Source: Eublepharis macularius
Taxonomy: Eukaryota; Chordata; Lepidosauria; Squamata; Eublepharidae
Length of the DNA stretch: 64,000 bases
Assembly (NCBI RefSeq): GCF_028583425.1
Contig: NC_072791.1
Location: 13,597,868-13,661,867 of the forward strand
Direction of reading: 5' to 3'
This document shows, piece by piece, positions 63,476 through 64,000 of the stretch. A program made the translations under genes and the position numbers. Under the pieces are notes generated by a model. That model ran no database searches. It was not told the origin of the DNA and worked only from the letters and a program-made list of their open reading frames with translations. Within the stretch, counting starts at the first letter, position 1. The number at the start of each line of letters is the position of its first letter.

Positions 63476-64000
63476 GTGACGCCCTTCTGTGCCTTCATTT
63501 GCTGAGTTCTGCAGGGCCTTTTCAGGAGTGGCACCCCAAAGGAGTTTTGGCATCCCTGCATGTTAAAATCGTGAGGATGCCTGAAGCAATGGCAGTGCAC
63601 CTCTGCTTCTGACTTCCCTTGAAAGCCCCTTGTTGGAGTCACCATAATTCAGCTGGCAGCTCGACACTGAAAATCTTATAATCTAGAAAATCCGGTTGGT
63701 CTTTCAGTTGCTACTGGACTCAAATCATGCTCTTCTACATGGTTCTGGGTTTGTTAAAGCCTATTCCTCCATAAGCCACCATAAACGATCTTTTGGAGAG
63801 AAAGGCAGGGCATAAATTAAAATAATAAAAGTTATATAATTAACAAATATACCTGCCCATATTCTATAAAGTAGCATAGTATATCCCCCCCCCCTTCTGT
63901 CTTACAGGAAACTTTTCAGTCTTCCAATAACCCAGACATACTCACCTGGGAGGAAGCCAGTTTGTTTTGCTTTTGACTGAGCAAAACATGCAGTAAACTC

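Overview
The window looks like squamate-reptile DNA, probably from a lizard. The evidence is a lizard-type L1 with ORF1 and ORF2, a Sauria-like tRNA SINE, CR1 and L2 fragments, Penelope-like elements, many palindromic MITEs, and spliced SCAN-KRAB-C2H2 zinc-finger genes. No bacterial, tRNA, rRNA or CRISPR features were found.

The layout is a tandem segmental duplication of one zinc-finger (ZNF) gene. Unit A runs from before base 1 to at least 24.65 kb and unit B from about 26.69 kb past the window end. Each unit has a candidate non-coding first exon (A to 2232, B to 32012), a SCAN exon, two short linker exons, a KRAB-A exon, a KRAB-B-like exon and a terminal zinc-finger exon. All are on the + strand with matching phases. 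Gene A (coding exons 5627-19894) looks intact and predicts 915 aa. Gene B (40136-53962) still splices in frame to 662 aa, but its array stops at a TGA just before an L1 insertion. The rest of its fingers (59328-60270) lie beyond the L1 and carry another stop.

Unit-specific insertions explain the size difference. A has a full-length L1 (8212-14331) with both ORFs open and a perfect 17-bp target-site duplication (TSD), a DNA transposon (4231-5100) and a GC-rich minisatellite (21135-21835). B has two truncated L1s (34924-39487 minus; 53975-59311 plus), two solo-LTR candidates, a hAT-type MITE, SINEs, a 45-bp minisatellite (45229-45727) and a Penelope-like element with about 0.45-kb inverted terminal repeats (47758-51960).

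The most unusual item is a 1.5-kb element present twice (37586-39109 plus; 55334-56902 minus). It carries only an L1 ORF1-like protein, has its own CpG-rich 5' region, a poly-A tail and 17-bp TSDs, and has no endonuclease or reverse transcriptase. It resembles the mammalian half-L1 (HAL1) design, and both copies sit antisense inside ORF2 of other L1s.

A and B differ by eye by roughly 7-12% in their 5' parts but only about 2-3% from the late fingers onward. This suggests the finger array of B is a chimera made by out-of-register exchange. All coordinates, identities and splice sites come from reading the sequence; none were computed with alignment software.
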